DNA from: Deltaproteobacteria bacterium HGW-Deltaproteobacteria-15
GTDB lineage: Bacteria > Desulfobacterota > DSM-4660 > Desulfatiglandales > HGW-15
Direction of reading: 5' to 3'
DNA: 62,244 nt
Assembly: GCA_002840535.1 (NCBI GenBank)
Contig: PHBH01000043.1
Coordinates: 1 to 62,244, forward strand
Each line of letters opens with the position of its first letter. The stretch's first letter is position 1. The position numbers and the translations under genes are program-made. The notes beneath the pieces were generated by a model. The model was not told the origin of the DNA. It did not search any database and saw only the letters and a list, made by a program, of their open reading frames with translations. Shown here one piece after another: positions 1-8,599 of the stretch.

Positions 1-81
1 CATCCGGTATTCTTTCGTGCATCCTGCATCTTGTATCCCGCTTCTTTCTGACACCTGACACCCGACACCTGGCAGCTTCCT
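1..81. repeat. Short-word repeat (TGACACC/ACACCTG)
   Basis: The segment downstream of tssL ends in repeated words of the type TGACACCTGACACCCGACACC. The same words recur, also in inverted orientation, at 1403-1616. There is no ORF. The window edge cuts off whatever lies beyond. Confidence 0.7.
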
Positions 82-1380
82 TCAGTACCCCGCATACCTT
101 TCAAACTCATCCTTTCCGATCTTTGCAGTCCAGATTCTGGGAAGACTCAGCGACTCCTGGATTCTTTTTCCCTCTTCTTCCGCCTCTGCCCGGGTCTTGA
201 AGTAGCCCACTCGAACCCGGGTCCATTCCGTTCCCTCCTGCTTCGTCCTGGTGAGATAGACCACATACCCTGCTTTAACCAGTTGTATGGCGGCATTGGC
301 AGCCCTCTCATGGATGGCAGTAGAGAGCACATTGATAACCCATTGTTCTCCGGAACGGTTCTTCTTGTTTTCCTCAATCTCATGCGGTGTTGTTTTCAGA
401 AGCTCGATTCCATGCGGGAGGACGGCGACCGGCATATCGGCGGCCGGCTTCAACCCTGCAAGCTCCTTGAGATTCCGACGATAAAGAACGGGCCACATCA
501 ATGGATCCCCATACATCTCTTCCTGAGCGGCAATCGAGACAAGGGTGTCCCCGATTTTTACTTTATAGTGAGCCCGGCGGGGGTGAACGAGTCTCTCGTA
601 CACGCCGATGATCCCCTCTTCGTGTTTCTTCTTTTGACCGGATGAATCATTGACGTGCCGTTCAGCAGGGTTTGGAATCCTGTCCTTGAAAAAAGGGGCG
701 CGATACAAGGGAGCGACGTCGAGCCCCAGGTATGCGGCTATTTCATTGGAAAGCATGCGGTCGTAAGAAAGAAACAACCCGAAGAATAGAACGATCGGCA
801 GAAAAAAGACCATCACCGAGAAGAGGGACACACTTCTCCACTTCTTCCTCTTCTGTTTCCTTCCCGCAATGGCCGCTTCATAGGCATCCGGAAAAAGCTC
901 TTGTGGAAAATCCGGGGCGGAATCTTCAGAAAGGCGGTTGAGGTTTTGAAAAGCGATCTGCTGGAATTCGGAATCCGGGGCCTGATAATAGGTCCCCCTG
1001 AAACCCATTGCGAGGCAGTAGGCGTAGACCTCCCGCACCTCCCGTGCTTCCTCGCTGAGGCTCGCGAGCCTTGTAAAAACCTCTACACCGGCATTGATTG
1101 TCTGGAAATACCGTCTCTGGAGCTGCGCGTGTTCCCATTTGGTTTTCTCCGGCCAGCTGGAGCAGAGAATGGATTCGTCGATCCACGCGCACACGGGGAA
1201 AAACGCCTCCATCCATTCATTTTCCGAGTACCCGGAGGACCTGGCGAGTTCTTCTGCCCTTGTAACGAGGAAGGAGTAATTCTTTTCGGCAGCTTCATAG
1301 CTGATCAGCTTCTGGTTCTCGCCCTTCAGGAGGTATCCCGTGAAGGCAAAGAGCTCTGCATAACAATCGACCAGTGCCAT
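82..1380 (-). CDS. tssL: Type VI secretion protein TssL (DotU/IcmH family) with C-terminal LysM and SPOR modules
   Basis: This is a 432-residue inner-membrane component of the T6SS membrane complex (TssJLM). Residues 1-180 match the cytoplasmic DotU/IcmH domain, with the acidic and aromatic N-terminus (LVDCYAELFAF) and the segment FFPVCAWIDESIL. A basic stretch (RKQKRKKWR) precedes one membrane helix at about 184-206. After it come about 60 linker residues, then a LysM-like module at about 270-320 (YKVKIGDTLVSIAAQEEMYG, followed by WPVLYRRN) and a SPOR-like module at about 347-424 (RVRVGYFKTRAEAEEEGKRI). Both modules are known to bind cell wall, so they probably replace the OmpA-type anchor found on some TssL proteins. 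It is third after tssJ and tssK, separated from tssK by 241 bp of repeats. The ATG has only a weak ribosome site. tssM and the rest would lie beyond the window start. Confidence 0.88.
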   Translation of the reverse strand: MALVDCYAELFAFTGYLLKGENQKLISYEAAEKNYSFLVTRAEELARSSGYSENEWMEAFFPVCAWIDESILCSSWPEKTKWEHAQLQRRYFQTINAGVEVFTRLASLSEEAREVREVYAYCLAMGFRGTYYQAPDSEFQQIAFQNLNRLSEDSAPDFPQELFPDAYEAAIAGRKQKRKKWRSVSLFSVMVFFLPIVLFFGLFLSYDRMLSNEIAAYLGLDVAPLYRAPFFKDRIPNPAERHVNDSSGQKKKHEEGIIGVYERLVHPRRAHYKVKIGDTLVSIAAQEEMYGDPLMWPVLYRRNLKELAGLKPAADMPVAVLPHGIELLKTTPHEIEENKKNRSGEQWVINVLSTAIHERAANAAIQLVKAGYVVYLTRTKQEGTEWTRVRVGYFKTRAEAEEEGKRIQESLSLPRIWTAKIGKDEFERYAGY

Positions 1381-1402
1381 GGCTTACCAAAGAGAGGTTT
1401 CA

Positions 1403-1616
1403 GTATATAAGGTGTCAGGTGTCAGGTGTCAGGTTTCAGGTGTCGGGTGTCAGGTTTCGGGTGTCAGGTCACTTCACTTCCTCAACTCGAAACCGGAAAC
1501 CTGAAATCTCATTTCCTGTGTTCAGGCTGCCATTGCAGCATTCTCTGTTCCTTCCCTTCCTGACACCCGACACCTGACACCTCATTCCACTGACACCCGA
1601 GGCACCCGACGCCTGA
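1403..1616. repeat. Tandem GGTGTCAG words and their inverted partner
   Basis: About ten copies of an 8-9 nt word (GTGTCAGGT and variants) lie at 1407-1470. The complementary words (TGACACCCGACACC) lie at 1559-1612, so the gap between tssK and tssL can fold into one long imperfect hairpin. It has no ORF with codon-like structure. Confidence 0.8.
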
Positions 1617-1621
1617 AAACT

Positions 1622-3019
1622 CTAAATCCTGAGGATGACCAAATCCGCAGTGGTGTCTTCAGGGGCCTGATCCCAATAGAGGCATATGTTTCCCGTTTTT
1701 CTTATTGCCTGCCATTGGGGATGCACCTTGTCCAGCATGAAGGTATAGGTATCCGGGTGCCGGGGGATTCCCGGTAAAGGGGCCGTTCGGTGCTCCAGGG
1801 GAACACCCGGCAATGCCCTCGACAACAGAATCGACATCTCCTCAGTGCTTCCCACCTTGACCATTCGCCGGAACACATCAGTCACCTTTTCCCTATCCCC
1901 GGAAGCTCGTACCACAAGACAGTACAGATCCCGATCTGAGAAGGCATCTGCCGGAATGTGCCCCTGAAAACGACTTTCCTCCCGAACCAGATGAATAACG
2001 TTCTCATCCCCAAGGATGATGGCCCCCAACAGTTCCTCGATCAGGACTCTTGCGTCGCTGAAGCACTTGACCACATCCTCGTGGTTGTAATCGGGAAGGA
2101 GAGAGGTCCCGTCCTCCAGCCTTGCAAGGGCATTGATCCTTTCCGTATAGGTGCTCAATTCTCCGATCAACTGCCGCAGACACCCGAAGACTTCCCATGG
2201 ATGAATCACCGGCGCTTCGGTCAGGTGATGCAGAACCGGGATATACCGATTCAAAGATGTCAGCGCCATCAGGTACCTCAGAAACCCGCTATCAGGCTCC
2301 GCGCCCCTGGCATCTCTCGACAGCTTGTACATCTCCAGTACCCGGCAGCGGGAAGTCACCTGCTCCCTGATGTCCTTCAAGATCCGTACCAGTGTGTCCG
2401 AGGCAGAGACGGAAACGACCGGAGGGACAAAGTCCTGGGAAAGGCGGACTTCCTTGCCATCCACCTTCAATTGGCCGATGGGAATGAGTTGGTAACCGCC
2501 AAGCCCTTCCACTTCGGTTTCCCAAAAAATTCTCAGTAGATAGCTCATAAATCGGACATGCGCGGAAGGTCCGGGCGCATAGAGATCTTTGATCTCTTCA
2601 GGATCGATGGGACTGACGAAGCGGGTCCCGATTCCATTGAGATCCTCGGAGCCGCCCGTTGATGTGACATTCACCCCGGCCATGTCCCATTTCTTCATCC
2701 CCAGATAGACCCTCATGGGCTTCCCGCTTTCAAAGTCAAAGGGGACATCCTTAAAAGGGCGCGGCTGCAGGAGTGCATTTCCCGGATAAACAACCCACGC
2801 GCCGTCTCTGAACAGCACCTCTACCTGGGAAAGTTCGAAGACGTGGCTTTGAAGCGCCGACTCCTCTATCCGGAGCCGGTTCACACCCCAGAAGTAGGGT
2901 CTCAGATAATCTGACAATGGCGTGAGCAGGGATCGGCAATAAGAATCCAGGTGTTGAAAATGCTGCGGTTGCAGAAAAAGACCCTGATGCCAGAAAAGCC
3001 CTCTTGCGGAATCCTTCAT
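1622..3019 (-). CDS. tssK: Type VI secretion baseplate protein TssK
   Basis: A 465-residue cytoplasmic protein, in the usual range for TssK, which trimerises and links the T6SS baseplate to the TssJLM membrane complex. The N-terminus carries the family signature FWHQGLFLQPQHFQHLD followed by YFWGVNRLRI, and the C-terminal part includes WQAIRKTGNICLYWDQAPED. The start ATG overlaps the stop of tssJ by 4 bp (ATGA), which indicates translational coupling in a tssJ-tssK-tssL operon. The 3' end runs directly into the repeat-filled gap before tssL. Confidence 0.93.
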   Translation of the reverse strand: MKDSARGLFWHQGLFLQPQHFQHLDSYCRSLLTPLSDYLRPYFWGVNRLRIEESALQSHVFELSQVEVLFRDGAWVVYPGNALLQPRPFKDVPFDFESGKPMRVYLGMKKWDMAGVNVTSTGGSEDLNGIGTRFVSPIDPEEIKDLYAPGPSAHVRFMSYLLRIFWETEVEGLGGYQLIPIGQLKVDGKEVRLSQDFVPPVVSVSASDTLVRILKDIREQVTSRCRVLEMYKLSRDARGAEPDSGFLRYLMALTSLNRYIPVLHHLTEAPVIHPWEVFGCLRQLIGELSTYTERINALARLEDGTSLLPDYNHEDVVKCFSDARVLIEELLGAIILGDENVIHLVREESRFQGHIPADAFSDRDLYCLVVRASGDREKVTDVFRRMVKVGSTEEMSILLSRALPGVPLEHRTAPLPGIPRHPDTYTFMLDKVHPQWQAIRKTGNICLYWDQAPEDTTADLVILRI

Positions 3020-3579
3020 TTGGTCGGTTTCTCCTGTACCTGTATACTTTCAGGCCCGAGGATAAGATCCACATTAAACGGCGGGACCTTTGCCACCCGC
3101 TCTTTCGAGATGAAACCCTTGCTCTCGACGGCAAATGGTATCTCGAAAACCTTCACCACTTTGTCAGGGTCCAGGCTGTAATATCCTGCCGCCACTCCGA
3201 GCCACTTTGAGTTCTCGACCCTGTCCAGGACAAGCGTCCTGGATTCTCCCGGTTCAACGAAGAACTTCTGTACGGCAGTGATGGTGGGATCCGCGCTTCG
3301 ACCTTCGAGAAGCTTTCTCAACCCTTCTTCATACCGGGCCAGTCTTTTGAAGGGATTGGGGTCGTTCATCTGGTGAATGGTCAAGACCAGGGTGTGAGAC
3401 TTGTCGCCTACCCGGTTGAGGAGCTTGTCTGCGGTGTACGTGAGCCTGATCCCTCCAGGCGCGAAATTCCACGTGGGGACGGGATCCGGTTTATGCGAGC
3501 AGGATGAAGTGCAGAAAAGCAATAGGGAGGCAACCCAAAAGAATAGCCAATTCAGTCGTTTTTGCCGTCTCAGTGACAT
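3016..3579 (-). CDS. tssJ: Type VI secretion outer-membrane lipoprotein TssJ
   Basis: A 187-residue predicted lipoprotein. The basic N-terminus (RRQKR), a hydrophobic helix at 11-23 and a lipidation cysteine at residue 27 (context CTSSC) fit signal peptidase II processing. The mature part resembles the SciN/TssJ beta-sandwich (LVLTIHQMNDPNPF, then FVEPGESRTLVLDR). In T6SS it sits on the periplasmic face of the outer membrane and contacts TssM. It is the first of three T6SS genes seen here, 4 bp overlapping tssK. The upstream 220 bp are repeats, so its promoter was not identified. Confidence 0.88.
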   Translation of the reverse strand: MSLRRQKRLNWLFFWVASLLLFCTSSCSHKPDPVPTWNFAPGGIRLTYTADKLLNRVGDKSHTLVLTIHQMNDPNPFKRLARYEEGLRKLLEGRSADPTITAVQKFFVEPGESRTLVLDRVENSKWLGVAAGYYSLDPDKVVKVFEIPFAVESKGFISKERVAKVPPFNVDLILGPESIQVQEKPTK

Positions 3580-3627
3580 TTTTTTGACACCTGGCAGTTA
3601 CAGCATGTCCGTCTATACCAAAGAGAA

Positions 3628-3796
3628 TTTCCAATGTCCAATGTAGAATGTCCAATTTCCAGGGAAGGAGGATCAATTTCCGATGTCCAATGTATGTTTC
3701 TAACTTCTACGGTTGGATATTCTGCGGTTTTCTGCGGGTGGACGTTCCGCCGAAGGCGGCGGATTCCGCGGTTGGACATTCAGCCGCCGGGCGGCT
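3628..3796. repeat. CCAATGTCCAATG words and nested palindrome
   Basis: Words such as CCAATGTCCAATGTAG and TTGGACATTC occur in both orientations between tssJ and the HD-domain gene. They surround a short GC palindrome (CCGCCGAAGGCGGCGG). The same words recur at 8790-8930. Confidence 0.6.
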
Positions 3797-3800
3797 GTCG

Positions 3801-4823
3801 CTATTTCGAGAAGAGCCCTCTTTGCAGTTCGTTCAGAACCGGCTCCTCGGTTCGGTCCTCCGGGTTTTCCGGCCCTGCCTTGAGGAAATATCGACCGAAG
3901 AGCCTGTTAAAATCAGTCCAGTTCCCATCCTGCCTGTCCCGCTTCATGAACCGATCAAGGCCGTTCATTTTGGCATCCAGGTCGTCAATAAGATGAAGCG
4001 CAAAGGCCTCCAGGCATTTAGGCCGCTTTGGGGAACCGAACTCGTACTCTCCGTGGTGGCTCAGGATCAGATGTTTCAGCCGCAGTTCGAGCTCCGGAGG
4101 AAAGTTTTTCATTGACCCGAGTTTCTCCTCCACCATGCTTACGCCCAGAATGATATGTCCAAGGAGTCTCCCCTCATCCGTATAATCGATCTTCCGCTCG
4201 AAAGAGAGCTCCTTCACCTTACCGATATCATGAAGGAAAGCCCCTGTCAGGAGGAGATCCTTATCGAGCTCCGGATAATGGGAAGCCACGGGCAGAACCA
4301 TCTCACAGACGGAAAGGGTGTGTTCCAGAAGTCCGCCCAGGTAACCATGGTGAAAATTCTTGGCAGCAGGCGCCTTCTTGAAAAGAGTTACGAAGAGATG
4401 GTCGGAAAGAAAACGATCTGAAAGGCTTTTCAGGTGGGGATTTGCTATCTCCTTCAGAACATTGCGGAGGGATGCCAGCATCTCGGCTGCATCCCTCGGA
4501 CACGATTCCAGAAAAAAACAGGGATCCACGGGATCGGCGGGGACCCTCATGCGGGAGATCGTGAGCTGTACCTGATCCATGTAGCAGCCGGCGCTGGCTT
4601 CAATTTCGAGAACGTCGCCGTCTTTGAAAAGAGGGTCCAATTCCTCCACCCTCTCCCATATTTTGGCTTCGATATCCCCTGTGCGGTCAGCCAGGGTGAC
4701 ACTCAGATAGGGGTCTCCCTTTTTTGTGGCCAACCTTTTCTTGGCTTTTATCAGGTACAGCCCTTTGATCTTGTCATCCTTGCGGATGTCTTTGACCCAG
4801 AGATGGTTTGCTTTCTCGCTCAC
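3801..4823 (-). CDS. OB-fold plus HD-domain phosphohydrolase (YhaM-like 3'-5' exonuclease)
   Basis: A 340-residue protein with the layout of the YhaM/CBF1 family: an N-terminal OB-fold at about 10-90 (YLSVTLADRTGDIEAKIW) and an HD domain at about 165-290. Metal ligands are visible as H in LLEHTLSVCEM, HD in GAFLHDIGKVKEL, HH in ILSHHGEYEFG and D in HLIDDLDAKM. YhaM proteins trim RNA or DNA from the 3' end in a metal-dependent manner; the exact substrate here is inferred. The C-terminus has a short variable tail. The gene stands alone between repeat tracts, so it is probably a single transcription unit on the minus strand. Confidence 0.82.
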   Translation of the reverse strand: MSEKANHLWVKDIRKDDKIKGLYLIKAKKRLATKKGDPYLSVTLADRTGDIEAKIWERVEELDPLFKDGDVLEIEASAGCYMDQVQLTISRMRVPADPVDPCFFLESCPRDAAEMLASLRNVLKEIANPHLKSLSDRFLSDHLFVTLFKKAPAAKNFHHGYLGGLLEHTLSVCEMVLPVASHYPELDKDLLLTGAFLHDIGKVKELSFERKIDYTDEGRLLGHIILGVSMVEEKLGSMKNFPPELELRLKHLILSHHGEYEFGSPKRPKCLEAFALHLIDDLDAKMNGLDRFMKRDRQDGNWTDFNRLFGRYFLKAGPENPEDRTEEPVLNELQRGLFSK

Positions 4824-4857
4824 CTATTTCTCCTATGCAGGGCGCGGCTGCGACCGC

Positions 4858-5012
4858 CACCAAATTCGAATATCGAAATCCGAAATTCGAAACAAATTCA
4901 AAGCACAAATGTTCAAAACAGAGACACGGCGAGACCGCGGTTTCGGTCATTAGAATTTGGATCATTGGTATTGTTTCGGATTTCGTGCTTCGGATTTCGG
5001 ATTTTCGACCCT
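4858..5012. repeat. AATTCGAAATCCGAA palindromic element
   Basis: The left arm (AAATTCGAATATCGAAATCC and following) and right arm (GTTTCGGATTTCGTGCTTCG and following) are imperfect inverted copies around a short centre. The same element occurs at 43485-43580 and 55561-55828, and a left half at 41257-41330. Confidence 0.75.
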
Positions 5013-5015
5013 CTG

Positions 5016-6311
5016 CTAGTCCTCAAAGTTCCCTTCAGGCCCTTTGTCCCCTTTTAGTTTTGAAGCCTTTTCCTTAATCTTGGCCTCGGTCCATTCGGCA
5101 GGGTCCTCGACGCGTTCGGCCTTGGGCCCGACATCATAGGAGCCGGCGCGAAGAATGGCCTCCAGGGCAAGCGGCGCCGTATCTTCTGCATTGAATACCT
5201 TGCTGAGAAGTTCAAAGGTGAAATCCTCCACGCCTTTGGCCATGCGCTCTCTTATCTCCCTGGGAAGCCCCAGCAACTTGTTCTCGAAGGGAAGGTTGAT
5301 TTTCTTGAAATCCCCTCCCTTGATCGACTTGGAAAGGGCATAACTCTTCATTTCTTCCCACATCTGGTCTGTGACGCCAAGTTCCTGGAGCTTTACGAAA
5401 TCCTTGTTTTCATCCTGGTATGCATTTCCATATTCATTCACCTTCAATCCCCAGGAAATCATCTGAAGCGCGGTGGCCACATTGGCTTTTGTTGTGCGGG
5501 TTTCCCGGGCAATCCTGCGCAGCCTCTCCGAGCTGTTGCCGGAGGTGCCGTGCTGCGCGCCGGATACCTTGTACTTGGCGAGTGCGTTATGGATGTCCCT
5601 CGTCAGTTCCACCTGAATCCCGGCATCACTTGCCTCAATGCCATGGGTGGTTCCGTTGTTCAAGGCGATCCAGTCAGGGAAGATATTGTGGGCATTCAGA
5701 CCCCGGATCAGGAAGAGCGCTTCTTCAACCGTGGAGAGCCCCTCCTTTCCTTTGATCTCTCCCACCTCCGTTTCATAACCCGCCCACTTGGGGATAAAGG
5801 AGTTCAGGGCAATGTTTGCGAGAAGGTTTTTTTCATCCGGCAGATGCGAGGCATCAATGGCAATGGAGGTGATTCCTGCATCGATCATGCTGGGGATTTC
5901 GACCTTGGCGGCCTCGACGTCTTTATCTCCCTTGATGCCGTAGTGATCCGCATGGACCGCTACCGGCACGGTTATCCCCAATTCATTGCACACCATATCG
6001 ACCTGGCGTGCCATGTTCCAGAAATTCACTGCGCAGTAAGCGCTTGCCCCCCCCTCGGACTTGGCGATCTCGATGATGATCGCCGCATTGGCCCTCTGGG
6101 CCGCGGCAAGCGCACCCCGGATCACAAAATGGTTCCTTCCGTTGGCGGCAATGGTCATGGCCTTGCCTTTGGCGATCAAGGCCCGATCGATCACCTTACC
6201 GCTGACAATGAGCGCCTTGGAGTTGGGGAAAAGCCGCACGATGTTTGGAGGACGGCCGATCTCCAGTGCCTTTTCAAAATCACTCGAATACTTAGGCTTG
6301 GGTAGTCCCAT
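5016..6311 (-). CDS. Class II (metal-dependent) fructose-bisphosphate aldolase family protein
   Basis: A 431-residue protein, longer than the 280-360 residues of typical FbaA. Family features are the metal-site region VAVHADHYG, the histidine-containing NNGTTHGIE and SGAQHGTSGNSSERL, and the internal IEIAKSEGGASAYCA. The family cleaves ketose bisphosphates using zinc. The C-terminal 110 residues are an extension ending in a charged tail. A strong ribosome site (AAGGAGG) precedes the ATG. It follows a Zn-alcohol dehydrogenase and an LsrF-like gene on the same strand, with 216 bp of a MITE-like element between; the three may serve one phosphosugar pathway. The true substrate is uncertain. Confidence 0.8.
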   Translation of the reverse strand: MGLPKPKYSSDFEKALEIGRPPNIVRLFPNSKALIVSGKVIDRALIAKGKAMTIAANGRNHFVIRGALAAAQRANAAIIIEIAKSEGGASAYCAVNFWNMARQVDMVCNELGITVPVAVHADHYGIKGDKDVEAAKVEIPSMIDAGITSIAIDASHLPDEKNLLANIALNSFIPKWAGYETEVGEIKGKEGLSTVEEALFLIRGLNAHNIFPDWIALNNGTTHGIEASDAGIQVELTRDIHNALAKYKVSGAQHGTSGNSSERLRRIARETRTTKANVATALQMISWGLKVNEYGNAYQDENKDFVKLQELGVTDQMWEEMKSYALSKSIKGGDFKKINLPFENKLLGLPREIRERMAKGVEDFTFELLSKVFNAEDTAPLALEAILRAGSYDVGPKAERVEDPAEWTEAKIKEKASKLKGDKGPEGNFED

Positions 6312-6328
6312 GATGATCCTCCTTTCTA

Positions 6329-6501
6329 GCAGTTTGCTGAAAAACGCCCATCTGCGGTGTTGCCCTCCTCCTTCGTCGTTGCGACGTACTGCGCGTACGT
6401 CTCACTCCTCAGGATTTGTCCGTCCAAAGACGGACACCCCACCCCGAGGGTGGGTCCCCGTTATCGGGCGCCTTGCATCTGGGCATTTTTGAGCAACCTG
6501 C
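6329..6501. mobile_element. MITE-like palindromic element, about 173 bp
   Basis: The left end (GCAGTTTGCTGAAAAACGCC) and right end (GGGCATTTTTGAGCAACCTGC read inward) are imperfect inverted repeats of about 27 bp. The interior holds the palindromic CGTACTGCGCGTACG. There is no coding capacity. It looks like the non-autonomous elements common in Desulfobacterota; no transposase lies nearby and no clear target duplication is visible. Confidence 0.65.
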
Positions 6502-6527
6502 GAGCAGGGATTTCAGCCCCCTGCCGG

Positions 6528-7559
6528 TTATCTTTGCGGTTCCACAATAACCTTTACACAGTCATGCTCCACCGGGCTTGCCACAGCCTGGAATCCCCTT
6601 GCACCCTCGGCCAGGGACAGCCGGTGGGTAATCATCCTGGAAACCGGCACGGATCCCGCCCTGATCATGCGAAGAGCCGCGCTGCAATCCGCAGGGCTCC
6701 CCGCATAGGTGGAAGTGAGGGTGATCTCGGTTCGCCAGAACAGATCGTTGATGGCGGCCGGGATCCTGGCGCCCTCTGCGGCTCCTGCAAAGAAAAGGAC
6801 CGTGCCTCCGCGCTCTACAGATCGCAGTGCGAAGGGGATGAACCCATCATAACAGATAATCACCAGGTCGGCCAGATTCCCCTGGTTGGCACCCCGGAGA
6901 TTCTCGATGAACCGGTCATCGACCTCCAGAGAAATGTGCGCACCCATTTCTGCCGCCTTCGTTAGCCGGAAAGGAATGGTATCCCCTGCTATCACGAGTC
7001 CGGCCCCCAGCGCCCTTGCCAGGCCTATATGGAGGAGGCCCGAGATGCCTGCCCCGAGAACAAGTACGGTTTGCCCCGGCTTCATCCTCGCATTAGTCTG
7101 CCCCCGGAGCACGCACGCAAGGGGCTCCATGAAAGAGGCCTCCTCATAGGAGACCTCCTCCGGGATGGGAAAAACCCCTCTATCCACATTGATGGGAGGG
7201 ATTCGAACATATTCGGCAAACCCTCCGGGCTCAAAGTGGGTACCCTTGAGCAAAGTGTCGCATACAGTGTGATGTCCGCTCAGGCAGTAATGGCACGTAT
7301 TGCATGGAACGTGATGGGTCGCGGCCACCCGGTCCCCGACCCTGAATTTCGTGACCCCCTCCCCCACCTTGACGATTTCTCCGGCCACCTCGTGTCCCAG
7401 CACCAGCGGGACCTTGTTCCTGCGATACCATTCCATCACATCACTGCCGCAGATGCCGCTTGCCATGATTCGCATCAGCAACTCCCCGGCGCCGATGGAA
7501 GGGACCGGCATCTCCTCGAGACGAACGTCCTTATTGCTGTAATACATGAGTACGCGCAT
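6528..7559 (-). CDS. Zinc-dependent alcohol/polyol dehydrogenase (MDR family)
   Basis: A 343-residue medium-chain dehydrogenase. The catalytic zinc ligands lie in GICGSDVMEW and LGHEVAGEI. The structural zinc loop has four cysteines (PCNTCHYCLSGHHTVC), and a Rossmann motif lies in VLVLGAGISGLLHIGLA. Closest recognisable relatives are threonine/sorbitol dehydrogenase-type enzymes that oxidise secondary alcohols with NAD(P). It sits between the class II aldolase and the LsrF-like gene, separated from each by repeats rather than directly joined. The substrate is unknown; context suggests a sugar or sugar-phosphate-derived alcohol. Confidence 0.85.
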   Translation of the reverse strand: MRVLMYYSNKDVRLEEMPVPSIGAGELLMRIMASGICGSDVMEWYRRNKVPLVLGHEVAGEIVKVGEGVTKFRVGDRVAATHHVPCNTCHYCLSGHHTVCDTLLKGTHFEPGGFAEYVRIPPINVDRGVFPIPEEVSYEEASFMEPLACVLRGQTNARMKPGQTVLVLGAGISGLLHIGLARALGAGLVIAGDTIPFRLTKAAEMGAHISLEVDDRFIENLRGANQGNLADLVIICYDGFIPFALRSVERGGTVLFFAGAAEGARIPAAINDLFWRTEITLTSTYAGSPADCSAALRMIRAGSVPVSRMITHRLSLAEGARGFQAVASPVEHDCVKVIVEPQR

Positions 7560-7571
7560 GATCTGTTCCTG

Positions 7572-7696
7572 ACGATGGGTTTCGCCTCGCTCAACCCATC
7601 CTACAAAACTTTACCAAAAGGGAGGGCGGTATATCCAAATGACCGGATGTAGGATGGGTAGACCCCGGCAAGCTTTAGGCCGGGGGAAACCCATCA
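7572..7696. repeat. GGATGGGTTGAGCG hairpin family, two units
   Basis: An inverted unit (GATGGGTTTCGCCTCGCTCA, ending CCCATCCTAC) is followed at 7648 by the direct variant GTAGGATGGGTAGACCCCGG, ending AAACCCATC. Together they form a long hairpin between the LsrF-like and dehydrogenase genes. Confidence 0.85.
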
Positions 7697-7702
7697 CGAG
7701 GT

Positions 7703-8599
7703 TTACGCCTTGCCGTGAATGACCGAATCGAACAAGTCCTGTGCCTGCCTGGGGGTGGCCTTTTCATGAATCACTGCGCGGAGAGCCCGCATCATGGCAA
7801 CCGGGTGGGGGCTCTGCCACACATTCCTGCCCAGGTTCACACCGATGGCGCCCTTCTGCATCCCGTCATAGACAAAGGAGAAGACCTCCAGTTCGGTCTC
7901 GCACTTTGGCCCGCCCGCGATGACAACCGGAACCGGACACCCGTTGGTCACTTTTTCGAAATCCTCGGCGCTGTAATAGGTCTTCACGATCCTGGCGCCC
8001 AGCTCGGCTGCTATGCGGCAGGAGAGGGCCAGGAAACGTGCGGTCCTCTTGTCGAGCTCCTTTCCCACGGCAGTTACGGCCATGACAGGAATCCCATAGT
8101 CCTCACATTCATTGACCAGAAAAGAGAGGTTTTCCAGGGTCTCTTTCTCGTATTCGCTTCCGACAAATATGGAGATCCCGACCGCAGCGGCGTTGAGACG
8201 GATGACTTCTTCGATGGCAGTGGTAATGATCTCATTTGCAAGATCCTTCCCGACTACGCTCGTGCCGCCGGATACACGCAGGATGATGGGGACATCGGTG
8301 TCAGGGTCGATGGCGGAGCGTAGAACGCCGCGGGTGACAAAAAGGCCGTCCGAGTAGGCCAGGAGATCCTTGACAGTCTCGCCCGGTCTTTCGAGGCACC
8401 TTGTGGGCCCCTGGAAATACCCATGATCTACCGGGAGGAACTGGCAGTGGCCGTCGGCTTTGATGAGACGGGAAAGCCTGTTCCTCATACCCCAATCCAT
8501 ATGTTCAGCCCCCTTGATCCACTTCCCCTCGGCCTTGCGCCTTTCCGGTCCCATTTCCGAGACCCCCCGCGCATCCAGCATCTTATCGGGATCCGCCAT
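7703..8599 (-). CDS. lsrF: LsrF-like class I aldolase/thiolase (DhnA family)
   Basis: A 298-residue TIM-barrel protein. The N-terminus closely follows E. coli LsrF, which cleaves phosphorylated 3-hydroxypentane-2,4-dione in AI-2 breakdown: DWGMRNRLSRL, PVDHGYFQGPT, LERPGE. The Schiff-base lysine is in ARIVKTYYSAEDF, and the phosphate-binding end is GVNLGRNVWQSPHPVAMM. The start was moved to 8599 because GAGGTGAAG sits just upstream; an open frame runs 24 codons further without a site. No lsrK, lsrG, lsrR or lsrACDB is present, so a role in AI-2 turnover is unproven. An alternative is another deoxyketose-phosphate reaction with the neighbouring dehydrogenase and aldolase. Confidence 0.8.
   Translation of the reverse strand: MADPDKMLDARGVSEMGPERRKAEGKWIKGAEHMDWGMRNRLSRLIKADGHCQFLPVDHGYFQGPTRCLERPGETVKDLLAYSDGLFVTRGVLRSAIDPDTDVPIILRVSGGTSVVGKDLANEIITTAIEEVIRLNAAAVGISIFVGSEYEKETLENLSFLVNECEDYGIPVMAVTAVGKELDKRTARFLALSCRIAAELGARIVKTYYSAEDFEKVTNGCPVPVVIAGGPKCETELEVFSFVYDGMQKGAIGVNLGRNVWQSPHPVAMMRALRAVIHEKATPRQAQDLFDSVIHGKA

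Noticed and set aside
1403..1616. Tandem GTGTCAGGT words as a possible CRISPR
   Set aside because: Units are 8-9 nt with no spacers of regular length and no cas genes nearby.
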